From Ariolimax columbianus (Eukaryota; Mollusca; Gastropoda; Stylommatophora; Arionidae), in NCBI GenBank assembly GCA_036924085.1, contig JAVGWX010000012.1, positions 3,093,099 through 3,157,098 of the forward strand: 64,000 bases of DNA, written 5' to 3'. The stretch's first letter is position 1. Each line of letters starts with the position of its first letter. Shown in pieces: positions 10,346 through 21,260 of this stretch. A program made the position numbers and the translations under genes. The notes below the pieces were generated by a model. That model searched no databases. It was given only the letters and a program-made list of their open reading frames with translations, and had not been told where the DNA came from.

Positions 10346-10416
10346 ACAGCAGACACACAGCCACTAGGGCCTTAATGATGACGCCCATTTTGTTGGATTA
10401 TTTTTGACAATGAAAT
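10334..10416 (-). CDS. H-type lectin gene 1, signal-peptide exon (ATG at 10388)
   Basis: The minus-strand exon starts after a strong acceptor (TTTTTTTCTTCAG, AG at 10417-10418), has a 28-base 5' UTR ending in CCAACAAA and starts ATG at 10386-10388. The coding part 10388-10334 is 55 nt: MGVIIKALVAVCLLSLCS plus one base. This is a classic secretion signal (short N-region, hydrophobic core, small residues before cleavage). The donor CAG/GTAAGG leaves phase 1, which matches the two leading bases (CA) of the lectin exon at 6102, giving Ala19 at the junction. The intron is about 4.2 kb, against about 1.6 kb in gene 2. The exon is conserved at 53070-53152. I infer direct splicing of the two coding exons; no other exon is visible between them. 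Confidence 0.82.
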
Positions 10417-11198
10417 CTGAAGAAAAAAATTGTTAAGACTTTGTGTTAGTGTTCTACACAATTTATGAATATTGGCCAAACTGTGTCAACAAATGTTGAA
10501 TAATGTATCCATAATGTATTGTTGTTTCGGATGTAGAACAATTGGTACTGGGTGCATTTTTAGACCAACAGTACAGAACGATGTTTGTTGATGTCCTTTG
10601 GTCCATTACAGAATAGGAGTCGATATCGCAGCACTTCCGATAGATCCATGGGTTCGCAACCTCTTTCGGCAGTTGACTAAATCTGTAGATAATGGTGGTT
10701 TTTGTAGCTCTCTTGTTGTACACACTTTGCATTTACCCTCCCCATTATCCCTCCCATGCTCACTTTCGTTCCATTACACATTCTTACCGTCTGTGGAAGA
10801 CTAATTATGTGATACAAGGGACGTCACCTTACACGCGGTCATTGGTTCAGTCCAGTAAGTCCCTCTTGTCTACATCTTATCTCCCCAAAGTGGATGTTCC
10901 CAAAGCCAGGATGTAAGCTATTTCATTGGTTCAACATTTCCTAGAATCAATGACTTCTTGTTAGCGGGGAATTTGAATCAAAGGACACCATTTTGTGTCT
11001 ATTACCGGCAGAAATCGTTTTATTTATTATAATATATTAAAGCAACATCTACAGACTTGAAACAAACACAATAATTTGTTTGTGGATTTGTTAGTTTAGT
11101 CAAACAATGGTTACCGCCTGATAGATGTCTTCACCTTCCCTGATCGTGCCCACGTTAGCAAACTGTCTTATTAGCTCCGTCTATTGAATAAGTATTTG
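10417..11198 (-). promoter_or_regulatory. Upstream region of lectin gene 1: 5' UTR intron and putative promoter
   Basis: This stretch is conserved with 53153-53930 although I see no credible protein in it (the short minus-strand frames are not preserved between blocks). An acceptor at 10417 implies an upstream non-coding exon. A candidate donor, GACG/GTAAGAATG on the minus strand near 10790, is kept in block B. Further upstream are GACGTCAC (near 10830; the full TGACGTCA palindrome in block B at 53532-53539) and two ATTGG (CCAAT on the minus strand) boxes near 10843 and 10925. Function is inferred from motifs and conservation only. Confidence 0.35.
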
Positions 11199-11304
11199 GT
11201 TTTACAACTCACTGTTCATATGTTCATTTGATCTACGCGTATGTTAGTCATGTTTTACAACTCACTGTTCATATGTTCATTTGATCTACGCGTATGTTAG
11301 TCGT
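11199..11304. repeat. 53-bp direct repeat, two copies
   Basis: GTTTTACAACTCACTGTTCA plus TATGTTCATTTGATCTACGC plus GTATGTTAGTCAT, twice. Block B has three copies (about 53931-54090). Confidence 0.9.
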
Positions 11305-11369
11305 GATTCAGAAGTTCAGTCACAGAACTCAGGTATTGACGGAGTGGAATAGCGTTGACCGTCCGCACT

Positions 11370-11575
11370 GTCTTGTGGGATACCTGTACACGGAAAGGCC
11401 TTGTGGGATACCTGTACACGGAAAGGTCTTGTGGGATACCTGTACACAGAAAGGTCTTGTGGGATACCTGTACACGGAAAGGTCTTGTGGGATACCTGTA
11501 CACGGAGAGGCCTTGTGGGATACCTGAACACGGAGAGGCCTTGTGGGATACATATACACGGAAAGGCCTTTCGGA
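11370..11575. repeat. 28-bp minisatellite CTTGTGGGATACCTGTACAC, about 7 copies
   Basis: Unit CCTTGTGGGATACCTGTACA plus CGGAAAGG. All six frames stay open across it, which explains overlapping spurious reading frames on both strands. The block B counterpart (54150-54250 and 55190-55465) is split by a CR1-like LINE. Confidence 0.92.
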
Positions 11576-11694
11576 GTAAACCCTGAGGCAAAATCATGTG
11601 CTGGGGTCGCTAAAGAAGTCTAGTGGTGGCACCATCCCTATTCTGAAAATTCGTACCACGTAGCTAGTACTAGGCTGTTCGAATAATGCACAGC

Positions 11695-12062
11695 ACACAC
11701 CTAGGTGAGATAACTTTAGATCACATACACACATGGATGAGGTAACTGTATGCACATACACACCTGAATGAGATAACATTATGACACAACATAAACCTGC
11801 GTGAGATAATTTTATGACACATTTTACACCAGGATCAGATAACTTTATGACACAGGACACACTTTGATGAGATAACTTGATGACACAAGACACACCTGGA
11901 TGAGATAACTTTATGACACAGGACACACCTGGATGAGATAACGTTACGACACATGACACACCTGGATGAGATAACGTTATGACACAGGACACACCTGGAT
12001 GAGATAACTTTATGACACAGGACACACCTGGATGAGATAACTTTATGACACACGACACGCCT
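11695..12062. repeat. 33-bp minisatellite GATGAGATAACTTTATGACA, about 11 copies
   Basis: Unit ACCTGGATGAGATAACTTTA plus TGACACAGGACAC; outer units are more diverged than central ones. Counterpart in block B at about 55590-55910. Confidence 0.9.
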
Positions 12063-12539
12063 GGACTGTGAAGATAAATAACGATGCCAATGTTTAAGAC
12101 ACCAGATCAAGTCAGAGAATGGCACAGACAGATCTGTTGTCGGTTGATAGGATTACACAGGCACCAACAAAGATCATACTCACATGGAGACGGGACGAGT
12201 CCTTACCTCTATCAGAGCTGATGTTCGGACATACAGACCTGGCCCCGTATTTAAACATTTACTTATGTGGAGCATGACGTTCCATCTATTTAAAATATGC
12301 ACGAATTAAGTGACTTATTGCGAGAGTAGCCTTTGATCCCATAACAGTCTATCATTTACACCTGTAATATCATAAGCTGATCAAGATATTGTGCCCGTAT
12401 TTCTGACTTTTCATACGCGCGCGCTTTTTATGAGGAAATATCACAACGTCGATTATTAACGTTATCTGATATTGCATTGTGGATGATCTATCATGAACTA
12501 TCATGTGGCGTTGTGTATAGTTGTTGGAAGCAACTAATT
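12063..12539. other. Duplicated non-coding stretch
   Basis: Unique-looking sequence shared with block B (55910-56112 and 58401-58712). In block B it is interrupted by the rDNA-derived insertion. No gene or RNA recognised. Confidence 0.5.
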
Positions 12540-12925
12540 ATGGGCTGAATTAAATCCTGAAGTCGTTTATTTAGATTTCGGTTACAGTGGCTTTTTCTAC
12601 ACTTCAATGCTTGTTGGAGACGGTGAAACGCAGTCCTATTGACTGTAGTGTAAAGCATACTCAGTAAGTAAAGGAGATTACATTTTCGATACCCATCTCA
12701 TTGACCAAGCTGCTGTGATACTATTTGTAGAAAATGTTGGCTTACAGGATGGCGCATATGCCCGCTAAAAGGGAATCTTAATCAAAATGTTTGAAGAGAA
12801 GACGTGTGCCTTTGGGTCTTTACACCATCAGATCTGCTTGAAGCATGTCAAGATGTCTCTCTCATTAGCGGCATTGTTCCTTCTGTTGGCATGCGATGAG
12901 TACAGAATGAGAAAATAATGAGCCG
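12540..12925 (+). pseudogene. Broken paralogue of the block B hypothetical ORF (58713-59090)
   Basis: Aligned to the 125-codon frame in block B, this copy keeps segments such as SVSKGDYIFDTHL, DQAAVIL and LHHQICLKHVKMSLSLA. It is interrupted by stops (near 12643-12650 and at the codon after GCATATGCCCGC, about 12766) and by frameshifts. Either the block B frame is a real gene that decayed here, or the frame is accidental. I do not recognise the protein family. Confidence 0.35.
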
Positions 12926-13185
12926 ACAATGAGTACAGAATGAGAAAATAATGAGCCGACAATGATTACAGAATGAGAAAATAATGAGCCGACAATGAGT
13001 ACAGAATGAGAAAATAATGAGCCGACAATGAGTACAGAATGAGAAAATAATGAGCCGACAATGATTACAGAATGAGAAAATAATGAGCCGACAATGAGTA
13101 CAGAATGAGAAAATAATGAGCCGACAATGAGTACAGAATGAGAAAATAATGAGCCGACAATGATTACAGAATGAGAAAAGACTGG
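12895..13185. repeat. 33-bp minisatellite, about 8.5 copies
   Basis: Unit ATGAGCCGACAATGAGTACA plus GAATGAGAAAATA, with GATTACAG variants in every third unit or so. One copy only is left in block B (about 59070-59110). Confidence 0.93.
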
Positions 13186-13450
13186 GTAGAGAATGATTGA
13201 ACAAATAGTAGAGAATGATTGAACAAATAGTAGAGAATGATTGAACAAATAGTAGAGAATGATTGAACAAATAGTAGAGAATGATTGAACAAATAGTAGA
13301 GAATGATTGAACAAATAGTAGAGAATGATTGAACAAATAGTAGAGAATGATTGAACAAATAGTAGAGAATGATTGAACAAATAGTAGAGAATGATTGATC
13401 AATTAGTAGAGAATGATTGAACAAATAGTAGAGAATGATTGAACAAATAG
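13186..13450. repeat. 22-bp minisatellite, about 12 copies
   Basis: Unit GTAGAGAATGATTGAACAAA plus TA, almost perfect. The block B counterpart (about 59125-59165) is short and is interrupted by LINE-A copy 6. Confidence 0.95.
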
Positions 13451-13866
13451 TAGAGAATGAATTAAGAATACTCAGGAAATGTGTAGAGAATACACATGTG
13501 AATAATGAACCAGAATCAAAATATACTGAATATAGAATATATCGAAAATGAGCATACAATGATTTTAGGATTAGGGGACAATGAAAACGAATGAGCAGAT
13601 AATGAGCAGATAATGATTATACAATGAATAAAAAAGAGCATAGAATGAGTACAGAATAAATATAAAATGAGAAAAGAATGAGTAGATGAGCCAAAAATGA
13701 GAAAATATTGAGTTTAGAATGAGTATAGAATGGGACCATTCTAAATAGATAATGAGTAGATAACGTATAATGAATGAGTGAACACTGAGTGTTTAGTGAG
13801 CTGATCAGAAGAAAAGGAGAAGAAAATAAGAAGAGAGTAAGTATAACATAATAAATGAGTATAGAA
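13451..13866. repeat. Degenerate GAATGAGTATA satellite
   Basis: Imperfect, AT-rich ~11-16-bp units (ATGAGTATAGAATGAG-like) leading into the second copy of the 360-bp dispersed repeat. Similar sequence resumes at about 14231-14420. No gene seen. Confidence 0.7.
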
Positions 13867-14230
13867 TGGATTGACTTGGCTTCCTTCGTTCTCAATCTCC
13901 CACTACCAAACCCTGAAAGGGCTTAAGTAGCAGAATGTAGTCCAGACAACGGAATGCGTTGTGTCGTCGTTTACAGCTTGATTGCGATATTTGCACCTTT
14001 CGGTCCAACACATCTGACTTCAGCAAGCATTTTTTTAGTACCGGGTTAGCATTCCCTCTTCGATCCCCTTCTCCTTAGCCAGTCTGCCCTGCTGCAGCCT
14101 GTTATCCAGGATCACCGCGTGGAGGTGTAGAAGGGTCTTGACAGCTCTGGTTCGCTGGCCCTGACGCTAGCGGTCAGCTATGGGTCGCTGACCACTGCAG
14201 CTCATGCGCTGCTAAGCATATTGATCCCGA
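13867..14230. repeat. About 360-bp dispersed repeat, copy 2
   Basis: Second copy of the 3243-3604 segment, same strand, beginning GGATTGACTTGGCTTCCTTC. It is embedded in a different AT-rich tandem array. No coding domain recognised. Confidence 0.7.
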
Positions 14231-14424
14231 ATGGATATATAATGAGTAAATGACAAAAATGGAGGACGAGCAAATAAGGAATAGCGCATATTTAAAAACT
14301 GAATACAAAATGAATATATAATGAGTAACGCTTGAGTATAAACTGCGCGGAGAACGAATAGAGAGCGGGCAAAGAATGAAAGTATAATTATACACTTTAA
14401 GTAGAAATTAAGTGCATCATGTGT

Positions 14425-15750
14425 AGAGGAAGAACGGAGGCTGGATATGGCCAGAGTAAAGACAGTGGAAGAACAAAGGCTGAATATAGCCAGAGTAGAG
14501 ACTTAGAGGAGGAACAGAGGCTGGATATAGCCAGAGTAGAGACTTAGAGGAGGAACATACACTGGATATAGCCAGGGTAGAGACAGAGGAAGAACGGAGG
14601 CTGGATATAGCCAGAGTAGAGACAGAGGAAGAACGGAGGCTGGATATAGCCAGAGTAGAGACAGAGGAAGAACGGAGGATGGATATAGCCAGAGTAGAGA
14701 CAGGGGAAGAACGGAGGCTGGATATAGCCAGAGTAGAGACAGAGGAAGAACGGAGGCTGGATATAGCCAGAGTAGAGACAGAGGAAGAACGGAGGCTGGA
14801 TATAGCCAGGGTAGAGACAGAGGAAGAACGGAGGCTGGATATAGCCAGAGTAGAGACAGAGGAAGAACGGAGGCTGGATATAGCCAGAGTAGAGACAGAG
14901 GAAGAACGGAGGCTGGATATAGCCAGAGTAGAGACAGAGGAAGAACGGAGGCTGGATATAGCCAGAGTAGAGACAGAGGAAGAACGGAGGCTGGATATAG
15001 CCAGGGTAGAGACAGAGGAAGACCGGAGGCTGGATATAGCCAGAGTAGAGACAGAGGAAGAACGGAGGCTGGATATAGCCAGAGTAGAGACAGAGGAAGA
15101 ACGGAGGCTGGATATAGCCAGAGTAGAGACAGAGGAAGAACGGAGGCTGGATATAGCCAGAGTAGAGACAGAGGAAGAACGGAGGCTGGATATAGCCAGA
15201 GTAGAGACAGAGGAAGAACGGAGGCTGGATATAGCCAGAGAAGAGACAGAGGAAGAACGGAGGCTGGATATAGCCAGAGTAGAGACAGAGGAAGAACGGA
15301 GGCTGGATATAGCCAGAGTAGAGACAGAGGAAGAACGGAGGCTGGATATAGCCAGAGTAGAGACAGAGGAAGAACGGAGGCTGGATATAGCCAGGGTAGA
15401 GACAGAGGAAGACCGGAGGCTGGATATAGCCAGAGTAGAGACAGAGGAAGAACGGAGGCTGGATATAGCCAGAGTAGAGACAGAGGAAGAACGGAGGCTG
15501 GATATAGCCAGAGTAGAGACAGAGGAAGAACGGAGGCTGGATATAGCCAGAGTAGAGACAGAGGAAGAACGGAGGCTGGATATAGCCAGAGTAGAGACAG
15601 AGGAAGAACGGAGGCTGGATATAGCCAGAGAAGAGACAGAGGAAGAACGGAGGCTGGATATAGCCAGAGTAGAGACAGAGGAAGAACGGAGGCTGGATAT
15701 AGCCAGGGTAGAGACAGAGGAAGAACGGAGGCTGGATATAGACTTATTGA
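14425..15750. repeat. 39-bp minisatellite, about 33 copies, with 390-bp higher-order repeat
   Basis: Unit GAACGGAGGCTGGATATAGC plus CAGAGTAGAGACAGAGGAA. Because 39 is divisible by 3 and the unit lacks stops in most frames, long frames exist on both strands (plus: LDIARVETEEERR repeated; minus: Ser/Leu-rich). This is a repeat artefact. Diagnostic variants recur exactly 390 bp apart (GACCGGAGG at 15021 and 15411; AGAAGAGAC at about 15241 and 15631), showing a recent duplication of a 10-unit block. Confidence 0.95.
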
Positions 15751-15944
15751 AAGAGAAGAGAATGCAAATATAACGAGCATGACAAGAATAGATATATTGA
15801 TGGAGTGATAATAATGTGACAGACAGAACCAGGTTCCCATTGAAAGCTATTTGTAACCGTCTTAAATCAGTTGTGAAGGAAGTATCTGTGTGAGAAACAC
15901 TGACTAACTTAAGGTCCAGGCAGAGGTTAAATGTGTCTGTCATT

Positions 15945-16155
15945 TCTATGTGCGTGTGTGTGTGTGTGTGTCATTTATATGTGTGTGTGTGTCTGTCATT
16001 TATATGTGTTTGTGTGTCTGTCATTTATATGTGTGTGCGTGCGTGTGTGTGGGTGTGTGTGTGTGCGTGTGTGTGTGTGTGTGCGTGTGTGTGTGTGCGT
16101 GTATGTGTGTTTGTGTGCGTGTGTGTGTGTGCGTGTGTGTGTGTGTGTGTCTGTT
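15945..16155. repeat. (GT)n microsatellite with interspersed GTCATTTATAT units
   Basis: Long imperfect (TG)n/(TGCG)n tract. Val/Cys-rich frames across it are low-complexity and not coding. Confidence 0.95.
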
Positions 16156-16237
16156 AGGGGATGGGGAGAGGGTGGGGATTGTACGTGGTGGCTGTCTTGT
16201 TACCTGGCCAAACCATTTATGTTTATTGGTGTAGACT

Positions 16238-16470
16238 TATACTGGTGTTGTTCCCACCAGTCTCCTAAAGAGGTCGTGCCTGATCCCGCCTTTCCCTGTT
16301 ACACCTATTGATGTGGACTAATCCTGGTGTTGTTCCCACCAGTCTCCTAAAGAGGTCGTGCCTGATCCCGCCTTTCCCTGTTACACCTATTGATGTGGAC
16401 TAATCCTGGTGTTGTTCCCACCAGTCTCCTGATGAGGTCGTGCCTGATCCCGCCTCTCCTTGTTACACCA
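16238..16470. repeat. About 82-bp tandem repeat, nearly 3 copies
   Basis: The GGTGTTGTTCCCACCAG anchor falls at about 16243, 16326 and 16408. Unit also contains AAAGAGGTCGTGCCTGATCC. It adjoins the LINE-C-type RT fragment and may derive from its 3' end. Confidence 0.85.
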
Positions 16471-16519
16471 ATATTTGTCGCAGACAGTTCATGTCTGTTG
16501 TTACGGCTCGTCGTTGTCC

Positions 16520-16860
16520 AATGAATGTTAGTGTTCGGTTCTGACATTGAAAGTGTCGGGGCGATGATCGTGTTGTAAGGCTCTTCTGGTAGTTATTGTC
16601 ACGTGCTTGCAGCTAAATATCGGGGTTAATTGTCCAATAATCTCATGTGCTGTATTACATCTTTGTTTGGTTTCTATTGTGATTCTTACGTCTGTTGATA
16701 ACGTGCTACTTAAATATGTGACATCTTTCAACTGATTTGCTGCTGTTTAAGAAAGACATAAGTTTCTCCTTCTTGTCTAGATATCTTCATGACCACAGTT
16801 TTCTTCTTGGTTGAAGTTCATGTTGTAATCTGTTCTTTCTACTTCCCCCGTCCGGTGAGT
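16520..16860 (-). pseudogene. LINE-C-type reverse transcriptase, C-terminal fragment
   Basis: On the minus strand, two frames separated by a one-base shift near 16735 read KKKTVVMKISRQEGE and then LKDVTYLSSTLSTDVRI followed by ETKQRCNTAHEII. This matches the region after the catalytic core of endonuclease-RT LINEs of the type often mislabelled 'craniofacial development protein 2-like' (Lys-Thr-x-x-Met-x-Ile, then a Y-L-x-S strand and a conserved helix). Only about 110 codons remain; a dead fragment. Confidence 0.6.
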
Positions 16861-17374
16861 TGTGGTTCGATTATATAACGAAATATTTTGTTCTCAGATT
16901 TCACAGAACACTTTCCTAGTGTGGCTCAAGAGCGACAATCCTCTGTATTTTGTAATCTTTTTTACTAACCTTTTTTTCTTATTTGAATGAATGACGCATT
17001 TCTCCGATTTTTAAAATTTTCTGTGTGATCCATTCTAAGTTATATAATCTTTGTAGCAACAATATCACTACCTAATTGCTTGTTTGTTATTCAAGTGGGA
17101 TTGTTTCAAAGTGTATTAGAAGAAATACAAAGCGGATACAAACAATATAAACAAGTGGATGGTGTATGTTGCAAATGTACATCAAGTAAAAGATACGAAG
17201 AAAAGTAGCATAGAAAGGCAAATGAAGGTTGGAGATTATTGATAGAGGATTTCAAATTTCTAGAAATAAAATGGGAAATGGCAGAAGCACTTGTCGAGTC
17301 AAAAGAGTTTCTTAAGTGCATGGCGGATAATTTTTGATTCAACATGTTGAAGAAGTTACCACAGACAAACACAC
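16861..17374 (+). other. AT-rich stretch; one protein-like but interrupted frame
   Basis: No clear gene. From about 17074 to 17334 one plus frame is open apart from a single in-frame TAG at 17206-17208. It contains CCKCTSSKRYEEK before the stop and LLIEDFKFLEIKWEMAEALV after it. The composition is protein-like, but there is no start and no family I recognise. It could be an exon remnant or chance. Confidence 0.2.
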
Positions 17375-18470
17375 TATAGACCTAGTATCTCATACAAAAC
17401 ACACCAGACCTAGTATCTCATACAAAACACACCAGACCTAGCATCTCATACAAAACACACCAGACCTAGCATCTCATACTAAACACACTAGACCGAGTAT
17501 GTCATACAAAACACACCAGACCTAGTATGTCATACGAAACACACCAGACCTAGTATCTCATACAAAACACACTAGACCTAGTATGTCATACAAAACACAC
17601 CAGACCTAGTATCACATACAAAACACACTAGCCCTAGTATCACATACAAAACACACCAGACCTAGTATCTCATACAAAACACACCAGACCTAGCATCTCA
17701 TACTAAACACACTAGACCGAGTATGTCATACAAAACACACCAGACCTAGTATGTCATACGAAACACACCAGACCTAGTATCTCATACAAAACACACTAGA
17801 CCTAGTATGTCATACAAAACACACCAGACCTAGTATCACATACAAAACACACTAGCCCTAGTATCACATACAAAACACACTAGACCTAGTATCACATACA
17901 AAACACACTAGACCTAGTATCACATACAAAACACACCAGACCTAGTATCACATACAAAACACACCAGACCTAGTATGTCATACAAAACACACCAGACCTA
18001 GTATCACATACAAAACACACTAGACTTAGTATCACATACAAAACACACTAGACCTAGTATCACATACAAAACACACCAGACCTAGTATCACATACAAAAC
18101 ACTCTAGACCTAATATCTCATACAAAATACTCTAGACCTAATATTTCATACAAAACACTCTAGACCTAATATCTCATACTAAACACTCTAGACCTAATAT
18201 CTCATACAAAAGAATGTAGACCTAATATCTCATACAAAACACTCTAGACCTAGTATCTCATTCAAAACACTCTAGACCTAATATCTCATACAAAACACTC
18301 TAGACCTAGTATCTCATACAAAACACTCTAGACCTAATATCTCATACAAAACACTCTAGACCTAGTATCTCATACAAAACACTGTAGACCTAGTACCTCA
18401 TACAAAACACTCTAGACCTAGTATCTCACACAAAACACTCTAGACCTAGTATCTCATTCAAAACACACTA
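17375..18470. repeat. 28-bp minisatellite, about 39 copies
   Basis: Unit AGACCTAGTATCTCATACAA plus AACACACC. The right third has switched to a CTCTAGACCTAATATCTC variant. A ~225-bp block of variants (TACTAAACACACTAGACCGA and following) appears twice near 17478 and 17703, indicating higher-order duplication. Confidence 0.95.
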
Positions 18471-18998
18471 TTCCATTTAGAACGGGAAACAATGACCAGC
18501 AATCACTGATTATGGGTTTCTGTATAATGCATATTCCATTTAGAACAGAAAACAATGACCAGCAATCACTGATTATGGGTTTCTGTATAATGCATATTCC
18601 ATTTAGAACAGAAAACAATGACCAGTAATCACTGATTATGGGTTTCTTTACAATGCATATTCCATTTAGAACAGAAAACAATGACCAGTAATCACTGATT
18701 ATGGGTTTCTTTACAATGCATATTCCATTTAGAACAGAAAACAATGACCAATAATCACTGATTATGGGTTTCTGTATAATGCATATTCCATTTAGAACAG
18801 AAAACAATGACCAGCAATCACTGATTATGGGTTTCTGTATAATGCATATTCCATTTAGAACAGAAAACAATGACCAGCAATCACTGATTATGGGTTTCTG
18901 TATAATGCATATTCCATTTAGAACAGAAAACAATGACCAGTAATCACTGATTATGGGTTTCTTTACAATGCATATTCCATTTAGAACAGAAAACAATT
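18471..18998. repeat. 63-bp minisatellite, about 8.5 copies
   Basis: Unit ATTCCATTTAGAACAGAAAA plus CAATGACCAGCAATCACTGA plus TTATGGGTTTCTGTATAATG plus CAT. Two alternating subtypes (CTGTATAATG and CTTTACAATG). The 192-residue minus frame is a product of the 63-bp period. Confidence 0.95.
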
Positions 18999-19044
18999 CT
19001 GGCAACGACACCACGGACCATGATAATAACATAGATGCAGTTTC

Positions 19045-19490
19045 TCACTTGACTTGACAGTGAATGTTTGTATAGACGATGTTAGAGAAGACAAGAGATT
19101 GTAGCATGCCATCAGATAACAGAGCCTTCAAAGTTGTAAAATGTGTAGAAACAATGTGAGCATTGAGACCGGGGATACTATAACCTGGTGGTACAAATCT
19201 AAAAGGGTTGTGAGTTCTGCCCTCATCTACATCCTCAGGTTGTTCCTCAGCAGTGACCTGGGTATTTGTAGTACCGTTTCTTTTACTTGTAGCTGCTCTA
19301 CTAAGACTAGACCAACAACTTACAACTGTTCCCTTCTTAGCCATACACCCTCTGCATTCATAAGGACGAACATGTTCTTGCTGAAGTAGAGACTCTCCTT
19401 CGTCTTCTCTCAAACTACCCTCTTAGGACGACTCATTATTCAAAACAACATACTCATTTGAATCATAAATATCAGTGGATAGTTCGTTTA
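19045..19490 (-). pseudogene. Possible piggyBac-like transposase N-terminal remnant (weak)
   Basis: Minus strand: an acidic stretch (SNEYVVLNNESS, stop, EGSLREDEGES) is followed by a 122-residue frame with FVPPGYSIPGLNA and then LKALLSDGMLQ and IVYTN. The order acidic N-terminus, F-x-P-P, then a short helix ending in a T-N resembles the start of piggyBac-type transposases. No catalytic DDD core is present and inverted terminal repeats were not found. An unrelated chance frame is quite possible. Confidence 0.2.
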
Positions 19491-20009
19491 CGTAAAGTCT
19501 ATCTTGTTCAACCCAAAACTGAATGGACAGGGCGGCCTGCTCAGCTGTGAACCTTACCTTCCGTGTATTAGATGAAGCAGGCATCACTTCTGTTCAAAAT
19601 GATTTAAACAGACAAATAATACAGTTTTTAAACATCGACCTGATGTCTGGAACTGACTGTAATTTTAAAAAATATGCTGTGTATTGGAAACGAAACAATT
19701 GTGTAATCATTTTAAATTCGAAACCTCAATCTGCCTTTTCATGGCGCTAGTAGTTTATTCGGTACCCAATCCGACCCATTCATCGGGCCCGATCGTCCAC
19801 TGAAAGTTAACGTCCCCAAAAAAGTCTGTGGTCGAAGCTAAAATGCCGGAAAAGAACACGTTTCACGTCATTTCTCATTATCTCCTCATATAATATGAAT
19901 TCATTTGTAATACTCTACTCATTGTATGCTCATTTTTCAGACAATGTCTACTCATTCTATATTTTTTATAAAGTCATTCTCTCCTCATTCTACATTCATT
20001 CTCTACAAG
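19491..20009. other. No gene seen
   Basis: AT-rich sequence. Its last 150 bp contain ATTCTCTAC/TCATTCTA motifs that are the reverse complement of the GTAGAGAATGA-type arrays at 13186 and 59125. No RNA, promoter or conserved frame recognised. Confidence 0.4.
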
Positions 20010-20317
20010 ACTACCACAACCAGATTCTAGTGTGACCTACGAAGAGTCCAAAAGGTTTAAAAGGGCCAGATACATGGCCAAATGGGAAATAGAACATATT
20101 GGCTACACACAAAATGCCTACTACCAGCTGAACAGAAGAGAGCAGGTCGTGGTCTTCAGACTCCGCACAAGCTACAACAGACTGAGGTACCACCTATTCA
20201 ATAAATTGAAGATAGGTGGCACTGACGAATGCACCTGTGGAACAGGGAAAATGACCGCTGAACATCTACTGCAAAATTGCCCGACATACGAGGACCAGAG
20301 AAAGCACATGTGGCCAT
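20010..20317 (+). mobile_element. LINE-A copy 4, fragment cut by the LTR element
   Basis: Plus strand encodes TYEESKRFKRARYMAKW and the Cys-His tail (CTCGTGKMTAEHLLQNC). It stops abruptly at GTGGCCAT (20317), where the LTR of the following element begins (TGTAACAG at 20318). It has no 3' tail, so the LTR junction removed or displaced the rest. The sequence is closest to LINE-A copy 5 (28574-30700). Confidence 0.88.
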
Positions 20318-21260
20318 TGTAACAGACCCTCTGCTGCCGTGATCGAACTTAGAACATTCTCACACTCATCCACATCATCATGACCATACTCAGTAAATGA
20401 CATATCACACAGCAGGTGGCATATTTATTATATCATACTCATATCATAGAATTAGTAGAGAAATTACAAACACAATATAAAACATATCTTAACTAAACAT
20501 TCAACTAACACGGGAATTGTAAGCATTAGCTATTGATGGAATTCCCAACTATCTAAAAACCCAGTTCTATTGCCTTGCAATTACATCACACACATCGCCT
20601 TAACTGCGTCTTCAACACACCTTATCAAATACTCTTCCTCACTGAAATCCCCTCAGGCGGGCGATCTCGACATAACTCGTTCACAATGTGTCCTTGCTTA
20701 CAAACACACTTTCACATTATCTATTAATGCAAAACTCATTCACCTATTTGAGCGATCCTGTTCTATCACTAAACATTCGTCCAACAGTCTATCAATCGCT
20801 CCTGTACCTAAGTCGGTGAGTTAAACATACTATCCACATTCAGTCTCTCTCTCTCACACTCTCCTCCATACAGCCTCTCTCTATCCAGCCCGTCTCCATC
20901 CCTCTATCCAGCCTCACTCTCTAAACTTTGTCTCGAGTTATATATCCTCAAGCAAGGCCAGAGCTTGACCAATCAATCTCAGGTAATGGTCATCTTCAAT
21001 CCAATTGGACCGAAACTCTTTGCACACCTGTCACTCCATTTCTCTCGCAGCAAGCCCCGCTGCCAATTTCGTCTGTCAATCAATCTCCCCCTACCAAAAT
21101 CGGAAGGCCAGTGGTCAGTTTCTATCTGTCCACATTCCTTAACCCAACTCTGTTCTCCTTTGCTGAGACTGTGAGTGACCTTGACATGCATTCAGGTAGC
21201 TTTAAGCTTTAACATGTTCATGCATCCTAAACTCCCCTTGCTCCGGCGGGAACTGTTACA
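20318..21260 (-). repeat. 3' LTR of LTR element copy 1
   Basis: Minus sense TGTAACAG...GTTACA. Differs from its partner at 25094-26034 by scattered substitutions and an 11-bp indel near 20778 (ATTCGTCCAAC), so the pair has clearly diverged since insertion. It contains the same TATATAA and ATTGG promoter-like motifs as the other LTRs. Confidence 0.9.

Larger units (their letters stand above)
5061..13240. repeat. Segmental duplication block A (paralogue of 50451-59165)
   Basis: From TTGTCTAGAAGCTAATTACC onward this stretch matches 50451 onward in the same order and orientation: lectin 3' flank (5061-5774), lectin exon, intron repeats, 8095-8350 (matching 52740-53000), signal-peptide exon, upstream region 10417-11200, the 28-bp GGGATACCTGTACA array, the 33-bp GATGAGATAACTTTATGAC array, and 12060-12900 (matching 55910-56110 and 58401-59090). 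Block A alone carries LINE-A insertions at 8461 and 9491. Block B alone carries the CR1-like LINE (54251) and the rDNA-derived insert (56113-58400). Confidence 0.85.

Noticed and set aside
10463..10732. 89-residue minus-strand protein upstream of lectin 1 (and 53187-53555 in block B)
   Set aside because: The frames are not conserved in length or C-terminus between the two blocks, differ by indels not in multiples of 3, and lie in what is better explained as 5' UTR intron/promoter.
14417..15943. Long repeat proteins on both strands (LDIARVETEEERR plus, SSLRSSSVSTLAI minus)
   Set aside because: Three overlapping long frames on opposite strands across a 39-bp array; a consequence of 39 = 13 x 3 and stop-poor monomers.
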